From assembly GCF_003417535.1 (NCBI RefSeq), contig NZ_QVLS01000003.1, positions 62,001 to 126,000 of the forward strand: a stretch of DNA of 64,000 nucleotides, written 5' to 3'. The stretch's first letter is position 1, and each line of letters opens with the position of its first letter. Below are positions 53,806 through 63,946 of the stretch, piece by piece. Position numbers and translations under genes: made by a program. Origin of the DNA: Hydrogenophaga borbori. GTDB lineage: Bacteria > Pseudomonadota > Gammaproteobacteria > Burkholderiales > Burkholderiaceae_C. The notes beneath the pieces were generated by a model, which was given only the letters and a program-made list of their open reading frames with translations, was not told the DNA's origin and searched no databases.

Positions 53806-54689
53806 TAACCCCGAACGACGTCGAGAAAGGCCGCCAGCGCGGCGCTTTCACCGCCGTCCCGCCAGAGGCAGTGCGTCTCGTACGTCGGCGAATCGCCCTG
53901 CAGCGGCACGAAGGCGGCCCCCGGCAGCCCGGCCTGCTGCAGGGCGGCCGGCACCAGCGAGACGCCCAGGCCCTGCGCCACCACCGACACCACGCTGAGC
54001 CAGTGGCGCAGCTCGAAGCGCACGTCGGGCTCGAAGCCGTGGTCGGCGCACAGGGCGAGCAGGCGGTCGTGGTAGTCGGGCGAGACGGCGCGCGAGATCG
54101 CCACGAAGGGCTCGCCGGCCAGCGCGGCAGGCGCCAGCCGCCGCTTGCGCGCCAGCGCGTGGCCCGCCGGCACGCAGGCCACGAAGGCCTGGCGCGAGAC
54201 CAGCACCTGCGAACAGCCCGGCGGCACGCGGGTGGTGTGCACGAAGCCGGCCTCCAGCCGCTGGTGCTGCAGGTCGATGAGCTGGTCGCTGGAGCTCATC
54301 TCGCGCAGCACCAGCTTCAGGCGCGGGTGGCGTTGGGCGAAGCCGCGCAGGATCTGCGGCAGGCCCCGGTACAGCACGGTGCCCGCGAAGCCCACGCGCA
54401 ACTGGCCGCTCACGCCCTGGGCCACCTCGCGCGCCTCGCGCGCGGCCGCGCCAGCCGCCTCCAACAGGGCCCGCGCGCGCGGCACGAAGGCCTGGCCGGC
54501 GGGCGTGAGGGCCACGCCCCGGCTGTTGCGCACGAACAGCGGGGCGCCCACCGAGGCCTCCAGTTGCTGGATGTTCAGCGACAGCGGCGGCTGCGTCATG
54601 GCCAGGCGGGCGGCGGCGCGGCCGAAGTGCAGCTCCTCGGCCAGGGCGAGGAAACAGCGCAGGTGGCGGAACTCCATGGCCTTCTCCAT
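53805..54689 (-). CDS. LysR-family regulator of gcdH
   Basis: LysR protein of 294 residues: helix-turn-helix (about 5-65, FRHLRCFLALAEELHFGRAA) and effector domain (about 95-290). Its N-terminal pattern, RAAARLAMTQPPLSLNIQQLE, is of the aromatic/acyl-CoA-related LysR group. Divergent from gcdH, and most likely its activator (a GcdR-type role) in lysine, tryptophan or glutarate breakdown. An alternative ATG lies four codons in. A dyad in between is the likely binding site. Confidence 0.91.
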   Translation of the reverse strand: MEKAMEFRHLRCFLALAEELHFGRAAARLAMTQPPLSLNIQQLEASVGAPLFVRNSRGVALTPAGQAFVPRARALLEAAGAAAREAREVAQGVSGQLRVGFAGTVLYRGLPQILRGFAQRHPRLKLVLREMSSSDQLIDLQHQRLEAGFVHTTRVPPGCSQVLVSRQAFVACVPAGHALARKRRLAPAALAGEPFVAISRAVSPDYHDRLLALCADHGFEPDVRFELRHWLSVVSVVAQGLGVSLVPAALQQAGLPGAAFVPLQGDSPTYETHCLWRDGGESAALAAFLDVVRG

Positions 54690-54701
54690 CGATTTGCCGT
54701 T

Positions 54702-54717
54702 TGTATTCTTGGATACA
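54702..54717. promoter_or_regulatory. Dyad between lysR and gcdH
   Basis: TGTAT (54702-54706) and ATACA (54713-54717), 6 bases apart, form an AT-rich dyad 12 bases from the lysR start codon. It fits a LysR recognition site in the divergent promoter region (54690-54790). The position, close to lysR, suggests autoregulation as well as activation of gcdH. Confidence 0.5.
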
Positions 54718-54790
54718 GGATCGATATTAGACAGCTATGGCGCCACGGCGGACAATCCTTCGATTGCCCCATCGAATACGGAGACACGCC

Positions 54791-55984
54791 ATGCTCTCGC
54801 CAAAGAAAGCCAAAGCCAGCTTCAGCTGGGAAGACCCCTTCCAGCTCGACGGCCAGCTCACCGAGGACGAGCGCGCGGTGCGCGACGCCGCCCACACCTA
54901 CTGCCAGGAACGCCTGCTGCCGCGCGTGACCGAGGCCTTCCGCAAGGAAGTCACCGACCCGGCCATCTTCCGCGAGATGGGCGACCTGGGCCTGCTGGGC
55001 GTGACCATCCCCGAGGCCTACGGCGGCGCCGGGCTCAACTACGTCTGCTACGGCCTGGTGGCGCGCGAGGTCGAGCGCATCGACTCGGGCTACCGCTCCA
55101 TGATGAGCGTGCAAAGCTCGCTGGTGATGGTGCCGATCAACGAGTTCGGCACCGAGGCGCAGAAACAGAAGTACCTGCCCAAGCTGGCCACGGGCGAATG
55201 GATCGGCTGCTTCGGCCTGACCGAGCCCAACCATGGCTCCGACCCCGGCAGCATGGTCACGCGCGCCAAGAAGGTGGACGGCGGCTACAGCCTGTCGGGC
55301 GCCAAGATGTGGATCACCAACAGCCCGATCGCCGATGTCTTCGTGGTCTGGGCCAAGGACGACGAAGGCGCGATCCGCGGCTTCATCCTGGAAAAGGGCT
55401 GGAAGGGCCTGTCCGCGCCCGCCATCCACAGCAAGGTGGGCCTGCGCGCCTCCATCACCGGCGAGATCGTGCTGGACAACGTGTTCTGCCCCGAGGAAAA
55501 CGCCTTCCCCGAGGTGCGCGGCTTGAAGGGCCCCTTCACCTGCCTGAACAGCGCGCGCTACGGCATCGCCTGGGGGGCGCTGGGCGCCGCGGAGGACTGC
55601 TATTTCCGCGCCCGCCAGTACGTGCTGGACCGCCAGCAGTTCGGCCGCCCGCTCGCCGCCAACCAGCTGATCCAGAAAAAGCTGGCCGACATGCTGACCG
55701 AGATCAGCCTGGGCCTGCAGGGCTGCCTGCGCCTGGGCCGCCTCAAGGACGAGGGGGTGGCGCCCGTGGAGCTCACCTCCATCCTCAAGCGCAACAGCTG
55801 CGGCAAGGCCCTGGACATCGCCCGCCTGGCGCGCGACATGATGGGCGGCAACGGCATCAGCGACGAGTTCGGCGTGGCGCGCCACCTGGTCAACCTCGAG
55901 GTGGTCAACACCTACGAAGGCACGCACGACATCCACGCCCTGATCCTGGGTCGCGCGATCACGGGCATCGCGGCCTTCAACTGA
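54791..55984 (+). CDS. gcdH: Glutaryl-CoA dehydrogenase
   Basis: FAD enzyme of 397 residues that oxidises and decarboxylates glutaryl-CoA to crotonyl-CoA in lysine, hydroxylysine and tryptophan degradation. Typical segments are [15 protein letters not shown] at the start, [34 protein letters not shown], and the catalytic base Glu376 in [17 protein letters not shown]. The ATG at 54791 fits family length; an 18-codon extension lacks conservation. The divergent LysR probably controls it. Confidence 0.96.
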   Translation: MLSPKKAKASFSWEDPFQLDGQLTEDERAVRDAAHTYCQERLLPRVTEAFRKEVTDPAIFREMGDLGLLGVTIPEAYGGAGLNYVCYGLVAREVERIDSGYRSMMSVQSSLVMVPINEFGTEAQKQKYLPKLATGEWIGCFGLTEPNHGSDPGSMVTRAKKVDGGYSLSGAKMWITNSPIADVFVVWAKDDEGAIRGFILEKGWKGLSAPAIHSKVGLRASITGEIVLDNVFCPEENAFPEVRGLKGPFTCLNSARYGIAWGALGAAEDCYFRARQYVLDRQQFGRPLAANQLIQKKLADMLTEISLGLQGCLRLGRLKDEGVAPVELTSILKRNSCGKALDIARLARDMMGGNGISDEFGVARHLVNLEVVNTYEGTHDIHALILGRAITGIAAFN

Positions 55985-55986
55985 CC

Positions 55987-56019
55987 GCACCGGCGGCCTG
56001 GGCCGCCCGGCCTCGGTGC
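55987..56019 (+). terminator. GC-rich hairpin after gcdH
   Basis: Nested dyad with outer arms GCACCG (55987-55992) and CGGTGC (56014-56019) and inner GGCGGCC / GGCCGCC pairing, 3 bases after the gcdH stop. No T-run follows, so termination efficiency is uncertain. Confidence 0.4.
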
Positions 56020-56061
56020 AACCCGCTGCGCCGCGTGCACGCTTTCTGCTAGCGTGCGGGC

Positions 56062-57540
56062 GTGCACCACCTGCTCGACGCCCTCTCACTGCCGCTGTTC
56101 GCCGCCGCCGCGCTGGTCTTCGTCAGCGTGCTGGCCGGCGTGGTGTCCACGCGCGCCGGCTTCTCGTTGCTGCTGGTCTTCCTGGTCGCCGGCATGCTGG
56201 CCGGCAAGGACGGGCCCGGCGGCTTCAGCTTCAACGACTTCCGGCTGGCCTTCTGGGTCGGCAACGTCGCGCTCGCGGTGATCCTGCTGGACGGCGGGCT
56301 GCGCACCGAACTGGCCACTTTCCGCACCGGCCTGAGGCCCTCCATGCTGCTCGCCACGGTGGGCGTGCTGGTGTCCGCGGCCATCACCGGCGCGGCGGCG
56401 CACTGGCTGCTGACCCTGTCCTGGCCCATGGCCCTGCTGGTGGGCGCCATCGTGGGCTCCACCGACGCGGCGGCCGTGTTCGCGCTGCTGAAGTCGTCCG
56501 GCGTTCGGCTCAACGAGCGCGTGGCCGCCACGCTGGAGATCGAGTCCGGCATGAACGACCCGATGGCGGTCTACCTCACCCTGGCCTTCATCGGCGTGGC
56601 GCTGGCCCTGGGCAACGCGGTGGCGGACGAGGTCACGCTGGGCGGCATCGCCTGGTCGCTGCTGCTGCAGTTCGGCTGGGGCGCGGCCATGGGCCTGGGC
56701 AGCGGCTGGGGCCTGGCCGAACTGCTCAAGCGCCTGGGGCGCGGCGCCGACGGCGGCGGCGGCATCCGCGCCCTGCTCATCGTCTCGGGTGGGCTGGCGG
56801 TGTTCGCGCTCACCACCTGGCTGGGCGGCTCGGGCTTCCTGGCGGTCTACGCCATGGGCGTGGTGGCGGGCAACCGCGCGCGCCGGCTGGTGCGCTCCTC
56901 GCTCTCGGCCATGGACGGCTACGCCTGGCTCGCGCAGGCCGGCATGTTCCTGCTGCTGGGCCTGCTGGTGTCGCCCAGCGAGATGATGGACACCCTGCTG
57001 CCGGCCCTGGGCGTGTCGCTGGTGCTGATGCTGGTGGCGCGGCCGGTGGCGGTGTGGCTGTGCCTCAGGCCTTTCCACTTCTCGCCGCACGAAATCGGCT
57101 TCATCGCCTGGGTGGGCCTGCGCGGCGCGGTGCCCATCGTGCTGGCGGTGTTCCCCATGATGGCCGGCGTACCCGGCGCGCACGGGTTCCTCGACGTCGC
57201 CTTCGTGGTGGTGCTCACGTCCTTGCTGCTGCAGGGCTCCACCATCGGGCTGGCGGCGCGCCGCGCCCATGTGGCCCTGCCGGACCTGGACGACACCGAG
57301 GAAGCCCGCCTGGTGTTCGGCGACTTCGTGCTCGACGCCAACACGCCGCTGGAAGGGCTGTGCGGCTTCTACGGCCTGCCGGTGCCCGGCGAATCGGACC
57401 AGACGGTGGGCCAGTGGCTGCGCAACGAACTGCACCGCCCACCGGTGGTGGGGGACGTGGCGGAACTGGGCAAGGCCGAAATCAGCGTGCGCGAGATGGA
57501 CGCGAGCCGGATCACACGGGTAGGGATCAAGCTGGGTTGA
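56062..57540 (+). CDS. Potassium/proton antiporter, CvrA/NhaP2 type
   Basis: CPA1-family antiporter of 492 residues. Twelve or so membrane segments occupy 1-390, including MAMLVGAIVGSTDAAAVFALLK-like core residues (STDAAAVFAL) and ESGMNDPMAVYL, which carry the ion-binding acidic residues. The cytoplasmic C-terminus (about 400-492) contains a TrkA-C-like regulatory domain (FVLDANTPLEGLCGFYGLPV). It starts with GTG. K+/H+ antiporters of this type protect against excess potassium and osmotic change. Confidence 0.92.
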   Translation: MHHLLDALSLPLFAAAALVFVSVLAGVVSTRAGFSLLLVFLVAGMLAGKDGPGGFSFNDFRLAFWVGNVALAVILLDGGLRTELATFRTGLRPSMLLATVGVLVSAAITGAAAHWLLTLSWPMALLVGAIVGSTDAAAVFALLKSSGVRLNERVAATLEIESGMNDPMAVYLTLAFIGVALALGNAVADEVTLGGIAWSLLLQFGWGAAMGLGSGWGLAELLKRLGRGADGGGGIRALLIVSGGLAVFALTTWLGGSGFLAVYAMGVVAGNRARRLVRSSLSAMDGYAWLAQAGMFLLLGLLVSPSEMMDTLLPALGVSLVLMLVARPVAVWLCLRPFHFSPHEIGFIAWVGLRGAVPIVLAVFPMMAGVPGAHGFLDVAFVVVLTSLLLQGSTIGLAARRAHVALPDLDDTEEARLVFGDFVLDANTPLEGLCGFYGLPVPGESDQTVGQWLRNELHRPPVVGDVAELGKAEISVREMDASRITRVGIKLG

Positions 57541-57614
57541 GCCGGCGCCGGCGGGCATGCGCTGGCACCGGGCCCGACTTGCCCCTGGCGGCACGCCGCC
57601 TGGGGCGGCTGGGG

Positions 57615-57640
57615 TATATTAATAACCCATCGGTCAGTAA
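57615..57640. promoter_or_regulatory. Promoter and operator of the tetR-efflux operon
   Basis: A TATATT -10-like element (57615-57620) overlaps an imperfect dyad, TTAATAACC (57619-57627) and GGTCAGTAA (57632-57640), whose arms match at 7 of 9 positions. It ends 9 bases before the tetR start. This is the expected position for a TetR-family repressor site. Confidence 0.6.
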
Positions 57641-57649
57641 CTAGCGCCC

Positions 57650-58309
57650 ATGCCTGCCACCCCCCCGCCACCGCCCGCCGAGGCCCCGCGCCGCGCCCGC
57701 CGCAAGGAGGCGCGCCCGGGTGAGTTGATCGAGGCGGCCCTGGCCCTGTTCGTCGAAAAGGGCTTCGCCGCGACGCGCGTCGAGGAGGTGGCCGCGCGCG
57801 CCGGGGTGTCCAAGGGCACGCTGTTCCTGTATTTCCCCAGCAAGGAAGATCTGTTCAAGGCCGTGGTGCGCGAAACCGTCGCCGGCCGCTTTCCGGAATG
57901 GTCGAACGAGTTGGCCGAGTTCCAGGGCGACAGCGTGGAGCTGGTGCGCTACGCCATGCACACCTGGTGGGAGCGCGTGGGCATGACGCCCGCCTCCGGC
58001 ATCACCAAGCTCGTCATGGCCGAGGCGGGCACCTTCCCCGAGATCGCCAGCTTCTACCAGAACGAGGTGGTCGCCCCGGGCCACGAGCTGATCAAGCGCA
58101 TCCTGCAGCGCGGCATCGACCGCGGCGAGTTCCGCGAGATGCCGCTCGACTACGCGGTCTACAGCCTGATCGCGCCCATGATCTTCCTGCTCATGTGGAA
58201 ACACGCCATGACGCCCTGCGCCCCGCCCTCGCAGCAGATCGATCCCCTGACCTTCATCGACACCCAGGTCGACCTGATCCTGAGCGGCATGCTCAAACGC
58301 CCGCGATGA
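57650..58309 (+). CDS. TetR-family repressor of the RND efflux operon
   Basis: Regulator of 219 residues. A proline/basic N-terminal arm is followed by the TetR helix-turn-helix (about 25-70, LFVEKGFAATRVEEVAARAG and KGTLFLYFPSKEDLFKAVV) and a helical ligand domain. The gene precedes the adaptor gene by 58 bases on the same strand and probably represses the whole operon, including itself, until an efflux substrate binds. Confidence 0.92.
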   Translation: MPATPPPPPAEAPRRARRKEARPGELIEAALALFVEKGFAATRVEEVAARAGVSKGTLFLYFPSKEDLFKAVVRETVAGRFPEWSNELAEFQGDSVELVRYAMHTWWERVGMTPASGITKLVMAEAGTFPEIASFYQNEVVAPGHELIKRILQRGIDRGEFREMPLDYAVYSLIAPMIFLLMWKHAMTPCAPPSQQIDPLTFIDTQVDLILSGMLKRPR

Positions 58310-58367
58310 GCCCCGCACGACCGCCCCAAAGGGCCCGCACCACAGCGCGCCGCGCGAAGGTTTCCCC

Positions 58368-59519
58368 ATGACCACCTCCCGTCTGCGAAAGACCCTCTAC
58401 TGGGCCCTGGCCGGGCTGGCCGTGGCCGCGCTGGCCCTGGGCGTGGTGCGCGCGCTGCACAAGCGCAGCGCCCAGGCCGCGCAGGCGAGCGCCGCTGCCC
58501 AGGCCCTGCAGACCGCGCCGGTCTATGAGGTCGCCGCGCGCGACGTGTTCACGGTGCGCCGCCTCGCACTGCAGCAGACGGCCGAGGTCTCGGGCTCGCT
58601 GGTGGCGGTGCAGACCGTGGCCATCAAGGCGCGGGTGGCCGGCGAACTGCAAGGCCTGACCAAGCGCGAGGGCGACAGCGTGGCCGCCAACGAGGTGGTC
58701 GCGCGCATCGACCCGACCGAGCCGCAGGCGCGCGTGCGACAGGCCGAGCAGCAGGCCGAGTCGGCGCTGGCGCAGGTGCGCATCGCGCAGCGCAACCAGA
58801 ACAACAACCAGGCCCTGGTGCAGCAGGGCTTCATCTCGGCCACCGCGCTGGACACCTCGCAGGCCAACCTGGCCGCGGCCGAGGCCAACCACCGCGCGGC
58901 CATGGCCGCGTTGGACATCGCGCGCAAATCGCTCGCCGACACGGTGCTGCGCTCGCCCATCGCCGGCCAGATCGCCGCCCGGCCGGTGCGCAACGGCGAG
59001 CGCGTGGGCGTGGACACACGCGTGCTCGAGGTGGTCGACCTCTCGGCCTTTGAGGTGGAGGCCGCGCTGAGCCCGGCCGACGCGGCACGCATCGCGCCGG
59101 GCCAGGGCGCGCGCCTGGTGGTGGAAGGCCTGCCCGAACCGGTGAACGCCACGGTGGCGCGCATCAACCCCAGCGTGCAGGCCGGCAGCCGCAGTGTGCT
59201 GGTCTACCTGCGGCTGACCGCCCAGCCGGGCATGCGCCAGGGCCTGTTCGCGCGCGGCGGGATCGTGGCCGGCACCGTCGAGGCCCCGGCCGTGCCGGTG
59301 TCGGCCATCCGCAACGACCGGCCCGAGCCCTACGTGCAGGTGCTGCGCGACGGCGTGGTCAAGCACGTGGGCCTGGCGCCCGCGCCCACGGGCAGCGTGG
59401 ACGGCGTGCCCCACCAGGCGGTACCCGCCCTGGCCGAGGGCGACACCGTGCTGGCGGCCACGGCCGGCGCCATCCGCGACGGCACGCGCGTGAAGCTGGC
59501 CGCCGCGGCCAAGCCCTGA
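58368..59519 (+). CDS. RND efflux periplasmic adaptor (membrane fusion protein)
   Basis: Adaptor of 383 residues with an N-terminal membrane anchor (about 8-28), a lipoyl/barrel-sandwich region (VAIKARVAGELQGLTKREGD and VLRSPIAGQIAARPVRNGER), a helical hairpin (about 110-180) and beta-barrel and proximal domains. It links the inner-membrane pump with the outer-membrane channel. The pump gene begins 21 bases later. No lipobox is visible, so it is anchored by its N-terminal helix. Confidence 0.93.
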   Translation: MTTSRLRKTLYWALAGLAVAALALGVVRALHKRSAQAAQASAAAQALQTAPVYEVAARDVFTVRRLALQQTAEVSGSLVAVQTVAIKARVAGELQGLTKREGDSVAANEVVARIDPTEPQARVRQAEQQAESALAQVRIAQRNQNNNQALVQQGFISATALDTSQANLAAAEANHRAAMAALDIARKSLADTVLRSPIAGQIAARPVRNGERVGVDTRVLEVVDLSAFEVEAALSPADAARIAPGQGARLVVEGLPEPVNATVARINPSVQAGSRSVLVYLRLTAQPGMRQGLFARGGIVAGTVEAPAVPVSAIRNDRPEPYVQVLRDGVVKHVGLAPAPTGSVDGVPHQAVPALAEGDTVLAATAGAIRDGTRVKLAAAAKP

Positions 59520-59540
59520 GCCCCGGGAGCGCGACACGCC

Positions 59541-62500
59541 ATGTGGTTCACCCAGGTCTCGCTGCGCAACCCGGTCTTCGCCACCATGGTCATGCTGGCC
59601 TTCGTGGTGCTGGGCGCGTTCTCCCTGCAGCGCCTGCAGGTGGACCAGTTCCCCAACATCGACTTTCCGGTCGTGGTGGTCACCACCACCTACCCCGGCG
59701 CCTCGCCCGAGATCGTCGAGTCCGAGGTGACCAAGAAGGTCGAGGAAGCCGTCAACGCCATCGCGGGCGTCAACAGCCTCACCTCGCGCAGCTACGAAGG
59801 CAACTCGGTGGTGATCATCGAGTTCCAGCTCACCGTGGACGGCCGCAAGGCCGCCGACGACGTGCGCGAGAAAATCGGCATCCTGCGCCCGCTGCTGCGC
59901 GACGAGGTGGACGAGCCGCGCGTGCTGCGCTTCGACCCCGCCAGCCGCTCCATCTGGTCGGTGGCCGTGGTGCCCGAGGCGGTGGACGGCCGCGCGATGT
60001 CGGCCGTGGAGCTGTCCACCTGGGCCGACCAGGTGTTCAAGAAGCGGCTGGAGAACGTGCGCGGCGTGGGCTCGGTCACGCTGGTGGGCGCCACGCGGCG
60101 CGCCATCAACATCGAACTCGACCCCGCCGCCATGCGGGCGATGGGCGTGACCACCGAGCAGATCAACGCCGCCGTCCTCAGCGAAAACCAGGACCTGCCC
60201 GTGGGCACGCTCAAGACCGGCGAGTCCGAGCGCGTGGTGCAGGTGCTCTCGCGCCTGGCCAACCCGCGCGACTTCGACGACATCATCGTCGCCCGCCGCG
60301 GCGGCCTGCCCATCAAGCTGGGCCAGGTGGCGCGCGTGAGCGACGGCACCCAGGAAGTCGAGAGCCTGTCGCTCTACAACGGCCAGCGCACCTTGTTGCT
60401 GCAGGTGCAGAAGGCGCAGGACGAGAACACCATCGCGGTGGTCGACGGCCTGAACGCGGCGCTGGCCGCGGTCAAGCCCGAGCTGCCGCCCGGCGTTCGG
60501 CTGGAGCCCATCGCCGATGGCTCGCGGCCGATCCGTGTGTCGGTGCAGAACGTGCGCCAGACGCTGATCGAGGGCGCCATCCTCACCGTGCTCATCGTCT
60601 TCCTGTTCCTCAACTCCTGGCGCTCCACCGTCATCACCGGGCTCACGCTGCCCATCGCCATCATCGGCACCTTCTTCGTGATGAACGCGCTGGGCTTCAC
60701 CATCAACATGATCACGCTGATGGCGCTCACGCTCTCCGTGGGCCTGCTGATCGACGACGCCATCGTGGTGCGCGAGAACATCGTGCGCCACGTGCAGATG
60801 GGCAAGGCGCCCTACCAGGCCGCCATGGAAGGCACGCAGGAAATCGGCCTGGCGGTGCTGGCCACCACGCTGTCCATCGTGGCGGTGTTCCTGCCCATCG
60901 GCTTCATGGGCGGCATCATCGGCAAGTTCTTCCACGAGTTCGGCATCACCATGGTCGCGGCGGTGCTGATCTCCATGTTCGTGAGCTTCACACTGGACCC
61001 GATGCTGTCCTCGGTGTGGCACGACCCGGCCATCGACACGCACGGCCAGCCGCCGGGCCGCTCGCTGTACGACCGCACCCTGGGCCGCGTGACGCACTGG
61101 TTCGACCGCTTCCAGGACGACCTCGCCGACGGCTACCAGGCCGCGCTGCGCTGGTCGCTGCGGCACAAGCTGGCCACGCTGGCCCTGGCCTTGGCCACCT
61201 TCGTCGCCAGCCTGGCCCTGCTGCCGCTGCTGGGCACCGAGTTCGTGCCCAAGGCGGACTTCTCCGAGACCTCGGTCAGCTACCACACGCCGGTGGGCAG
61301 TTCACTTCCCGCCACCGAGGCCAAGGCGCGCGAGGTCGAGGCCGTCCTGCGCACCTTCCCCGAGGTGCGGTACACGCTCACCACCATCAACACCGGCAAC
61401 GCGCAGGGCTCGATGTACGCCAGCACCTACGTGCGCCTGGTGGACCGCAAGGACCGCACGCTCAGCGCCGACGCCATGTCGGCCCTGCTGCGCGACCGGC
61501 TGCGCGCGGTGCCCGGCATCACCGTCACGCACGCCGGCCTGCTCGACGCCGTGGGCGGCGGCAAGCAGATCGAGTTTTCGCTGCAGGGCGACGACCTCGA
61601 CGAGCTGGAACGCCTGAGCGCGCTGATCACCGAGCGGCTGCGCCCCATCGTCGGCCTGGTGGACCTGGACTCCAGCCTCAAGCCCGACAAGCCGACGGTG
61701 GACGTGGTGCTCAGGCGCGACCTCGCCTCCGACCTCGGCCTGTCCACCAAGGCCATCGGCAACAGCCTGCGCACCCTGGTGGCCGGCACCACCGTCGGCA
61801 ACTGGCGCGCCCAGAACGGCGAGACCTACGACGTGATGGTGCGCCTGCCCCCGCCGCAGCGCCAGCGCACGCAGGACCTGCTGCAGCTGCCGCTCAGCGT
61901 GGGCAACGCGGTCGACGGCAGCGTGCGCACCGTGCCGCTGGCGCAGGTGGCCGACGTCGTGGAAGGCACCGGCCCGAACCAGATCAACCGCCGCAACCTC
62001 AACCGCGAGGTGTCCTTCAGCGCCAACGTCTACGGCCGCTCGGCCGGCGAGGTGTCGGCCGAGATCCAGCGCGTGGTCGACGGCATCGCCCTGCCGCCGG
62101 GCTACCGCACCGAGTTCAGCGGCTCCACCAAGAACATGAAGGAGTCCTTCGGCTACGCCCTGTCGGCGCTGGCGCTGGCCATCATCTTCATCTACATGAT
62201 CCTGGCCAGCCAGTTCCAGAGCTTCCTGCAGCCGCTCTCGCTCATGACCTCGCTGCCGCTCACGCTGATCGGCGTGGTGCTGGCGCTGCTCATGTTCGGC
62301 TCCACCATGAGCATGTTCTCCATCATCGGCATCGTGCTGCTCATGGGCCTGGTGACCAAGAACGCCATCCTGCTGGTGGACTTCGCCATCCGCGCGCGCG
62401 AGGGCCGCGCCGGCGGCCCGCCGCTGCCGCGCGACGAGGCCCTGCTGCTGGCGGCCAAGGTGCGGCTGCGCCCCATCCTCATGACCACCCTGGCCATGGT

Positions 62501-62717
62501 CTTCGGCATGGTGCCGCTGGCCTTCGCGCTCACCGAAGGCTCGGAGCAGCGCGCGCCCATGGGCCAGGCCGTGATCGGCGGCGTCATCACCTCCTCGCTG
62601 CTCACGCTGGTGGTGGTGCCGGTGGTCTACGGCTACCTCGACGACCTGGCCGCCTGGCTGCGCCGCAAGGCCGGGCTGCCGCCCGCCGCCACGCCCCCGC
62701 AGGACAGTGCGCCATAG
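59541..62717 (+). CDS. RND-family multidrug efflux pump, HAE1 type
   Basis: Proton-driven inner-membrane transporter of 1058 residues, trimeric in this family. The expected architecture is present: helix 1 (about 10-28), a large periplasmic porter domain, helices 2-6 with the proton-relay pair Asp-Asp in [12 protein letters not shown], a cytoplasmic amphipathic segment, then a second repeat ending in five helices ([28 protein letters not shown]). Helix 4 acidic pair and length match MdtB/MdtC/AcrB-like pumps. No second pump gene is present, so it is a single-pump system. The substrate range is unknown. Confidence 0.95.
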   Translation: MWFTQVSLRNPVFATMVMLAFVVLGAFSLQRLQVDQFPNIDFPVVVVTTTYPGASPEIVESEVTKKVEEAVNAIAGVNSLTSRSYEGNSVVIIEFQLTVDGRKAADDVREKIGILRPLLRDEVDEPRVLRFDPASRSIWSVAVVPEAVDGRAMSAVELSTWADQVFKKRLENVRGVGSVTLVGATRRAINIELDPAAMRAMGVTTEQINAAVLSENQDLPVGTLKTGESERVVQVLSRLANPRDFDDIIVARRGGLPIKLGQVARVSDGTQEVESLSLYNGQRTLLLQVQKAQDENTIAVVDGLNAALAAVKPELPPGVRLEPIADGSRPIRVSVQNVRQTLIEGAILTVLIVFLFLNSWRSTVITGLTLPIAIIGTFFVMNALGFTINMITLMALTLSVGLLIDDAIVVRENIVRHVQMGKAPYQAAMEGTQEIGLAVLATTLSIVAVFLPIGFMGGIIGKFFHEFGITMVAAVLISMFVSFTLDPMLSSVWHDPAIDTHGQPPGRSLYDRTLGRVTHWFDRFQDDLADGYQAALRWSLRHKLATLALALATFVASLALLPLLGTEFVPKADFSETSVSYHTPVGSSLPATEAKAREVEAVLRTFPEVRYTLTTINTGNAQGSMYASTYVRLVDRKDRTLSADAMSALLRDRLRAVPGITVTHAGLLDAVGGGKQIEFSLQGDDLDELERLSALITERLRPIVGLVDLDSSLKPDKPTVDVVLRRDLASDLGLSTKAIGNSLRTLVAGTTVGNWRAQNGETYDVMVRLPPPQRQRTQDLLQLPLSVGNAVDGSVRTVPLAQVADVVEGTGPNQINRRNLNREVSFSANVYGRSAGEVSAEIQRVVDGIALPPGYRTEFSGSTKNMKESFGYALSALALAIIFIYMILASQFQSFLQPLSLMTSLPLTLIGVVLALLMFGSTMSMFSIIGIVLLMGLVTKNAILLVDFAIRAREGRAGGPPLPRDEALLLAAKVRLRPILMTTLAMVFGMVPLAFALTEGSEQRAPMGQAVIGGVITSSLLTLVVVPVVYGYLDDLAAWLRRKAGLPPAATPPQDSAP

Positions 62718-62766
62718 GGCGCCTCCTAAAATCCACCGGTTGTGCCGACCCCATTGGAGATATGAG

Positions 62767-63456
62767 ATGACCACCGCGAACAGCCTCGAACAGGCCCGCT
62801 TCAACATGATCGAGCAGCAGATCCGCCCCTGGGAGGTGCTCGACGGCCGCGTGCTCGAGTTGCTGGGCCGGGTGCGCCGCGAGGACTTCGCGCCCGCCGC
62901 CCACCGGGCCCTGGCATTCACCGACATGGAACTGCCCCTGACCCAGCCCGCGGTCGATGGCCAGTGCATGCTGGCGCCGCGCGTGCAGGCCCGCCTGGTG
63001 CAGGACCTGGCCCTCAAGCCCACCGACAAGGTGCTGGAGATCGGCACCGGCAGCGGCTACACCGCCGCCCTCATGGCCAGCCTGGCTCAGCGCGTGCTGT
63101 CGCTGGAGATCGAGCCCGCGCTGGCCTCGCAGGCCCGCACCCGCCTGATGCAGGCCGGCGTCACCAACGTCGAGGTGCGCCAGGCCGATGCCGCGGCGAA
63201 CGGCTTCGCCGCCTGCCGCGCCGACGGGCCGTACGACGCCATCCTGCTCGGCGGCTCGCTGGCCGAGGTGCCACCCGCCCTGCTGGGTCTGCTGGCGCCG
63301 GGCGGGCGCCTCGCCGCCATCGTGGGCGACGAACCCGTGATGCGCGCCACCTTCATCACCCGCGCGGGCGAAGCCGACTACCGCAGCGCCCAGCCCTGGG
63401 ACACCCTCGCGCCGCGCCTTCGCCACTTCCCCGAGCCTTCGCGCTTCCGCTTCTGA
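62767..63456 (+). CDS. Protein-L-isoaspartate O-methyltransferase-like protein
   Basis: SAM-dependent methyltransferase fold of 229 residues. Motif I VLEIGTGSGYTAALMASLA is strong, and the preceding region (MIEQQIRPWEVLDGRVLELL) is typical of the Burkholderiales Pcm-like group that sits next to tolC. The Pcm active-site Ser/Thr region is only partly alike (LPLTQPAVDGQCMLAPR), so repair of isoaspartate is uncertain. The start MTTANSLEQ at 62767 was chosen over an upstream extension that overlaps the pump gene. Confidence 0.88.
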   Translation: MTTANSLEQARFNMIEQQIRPWEVLDGRVLELLGRVRREDFAPAAHRALAFTDMELPLTQPAVDGQCMLAPRVQARLVQDLALKPTDKVLEIGTGSGYTAALMASLAQRVLSLEIEPALASQARTRLMQAGVTNVEVRQADAAANGFAACRADGPYDAILLGGSLAEVPPALLGLLAPGGRLAAIVGDEPVMRATFITRAGEADYRSAQPWDTLAPRLRHFPEPSRFRF

Positions 63457-63470
63457 ACCGGCGCCACCGC

Positions 63471-63818
63471 ATGCAAGCCATCACCCCCGCCCAGCTCGAC
63501 GACTGGCTGCGCCAGGAAACCGCGGACGGCGCCACCGTGCCCGTGCTGCTCGACGTGCGCGAGCCCTGGGAACTGCAGACCGCGAGCGTGCCGCCCGGCC
63601 CGGGCTACGACCTGCTGGCCGTGCCCATGCGCAGCGTGCCCGCCCGCCTGGCCGAACTGGACCGCGACCGCCCCATCGCCTGCCTGTGCCACCACGGCGG
63701 GCGCAGTGCCCAGGTGGCCCGCTTCCTGCAAGACCAGGGCTACACGCGCGTGGTCAACGTACACGGCGGCATCGACCTGTGGTCGCGCGAACGCGACCCG
63801 TCGATCCCGCGCTACTGA
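63471..63818 (+). CDS. Rhodanese-domain sulfurtransferase
   Basis: Single-domain rhodanese of 115 residues. LLDVREPWEL (28-34 region) and the active-site loop CLCHHGGRSAQ with catalytic Cys73 are clear; the NVHGGIDLW end is typical. It may transfer sulfane sulfur. It lies 14 bases after the methyltransferase gene and ahead of the presumed outer-membrane channel gene, an order I recall from other Comamonadaceae. Partner unknown. Confidence 0.93.
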   Translation: MQAITPAQLDDWLRQETADGATVPVLLDVREPWELQTASVPPGPGYDLLAVPMRSVPARLAELDRDRPIACLCHHGGRSAQVARFLQDQGYTRVVNVHGGIDLWSRERDPSIPRY

Positions 63819-63822
63819 TATG

Positions 63823-63931
63823 AAGCACCCCCTGCGCCGCTTCGCGGCTTCTCCCTCTCTCGCCCACGACGGGCGGGGGACGGCACCCCAGGCCCGGCAG
63901 AGCCGGTTCCTCGGTGCCCCCGGCCGTCGTC
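63823..63931. repeat. Hairpin-rich intergenic element, probably a dispersed repeat
   Basis: The rhodanese-channel gap holds a compact set of dyads: GCCGC/GCGGC (63836-63848), GGCACC/GGTGCC (63882-63887, 63913-63918) and, inside it, CCGGC/GCCGG (63894-63906). Elements with CTGCGCCGCTTCGCGGCTT-like ends are, as I recall, repeated many times between genes in Comamonadaceae genomes. Only one copy is in this window, so repetition cannot be verified here. Confidence 0.5.
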
Positions 63932-63946
63932 TCTGAGGAGCTATCC

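Noticed and set aside
58293..61286. Open frame of 997 codons on the minus strand opposite the efflux genes
   Set aside because: Antisense to the adaptor and RND pump genes, which have full family motifs; composition is repetitive Gly/His/Arg/Val and it shows no domain.
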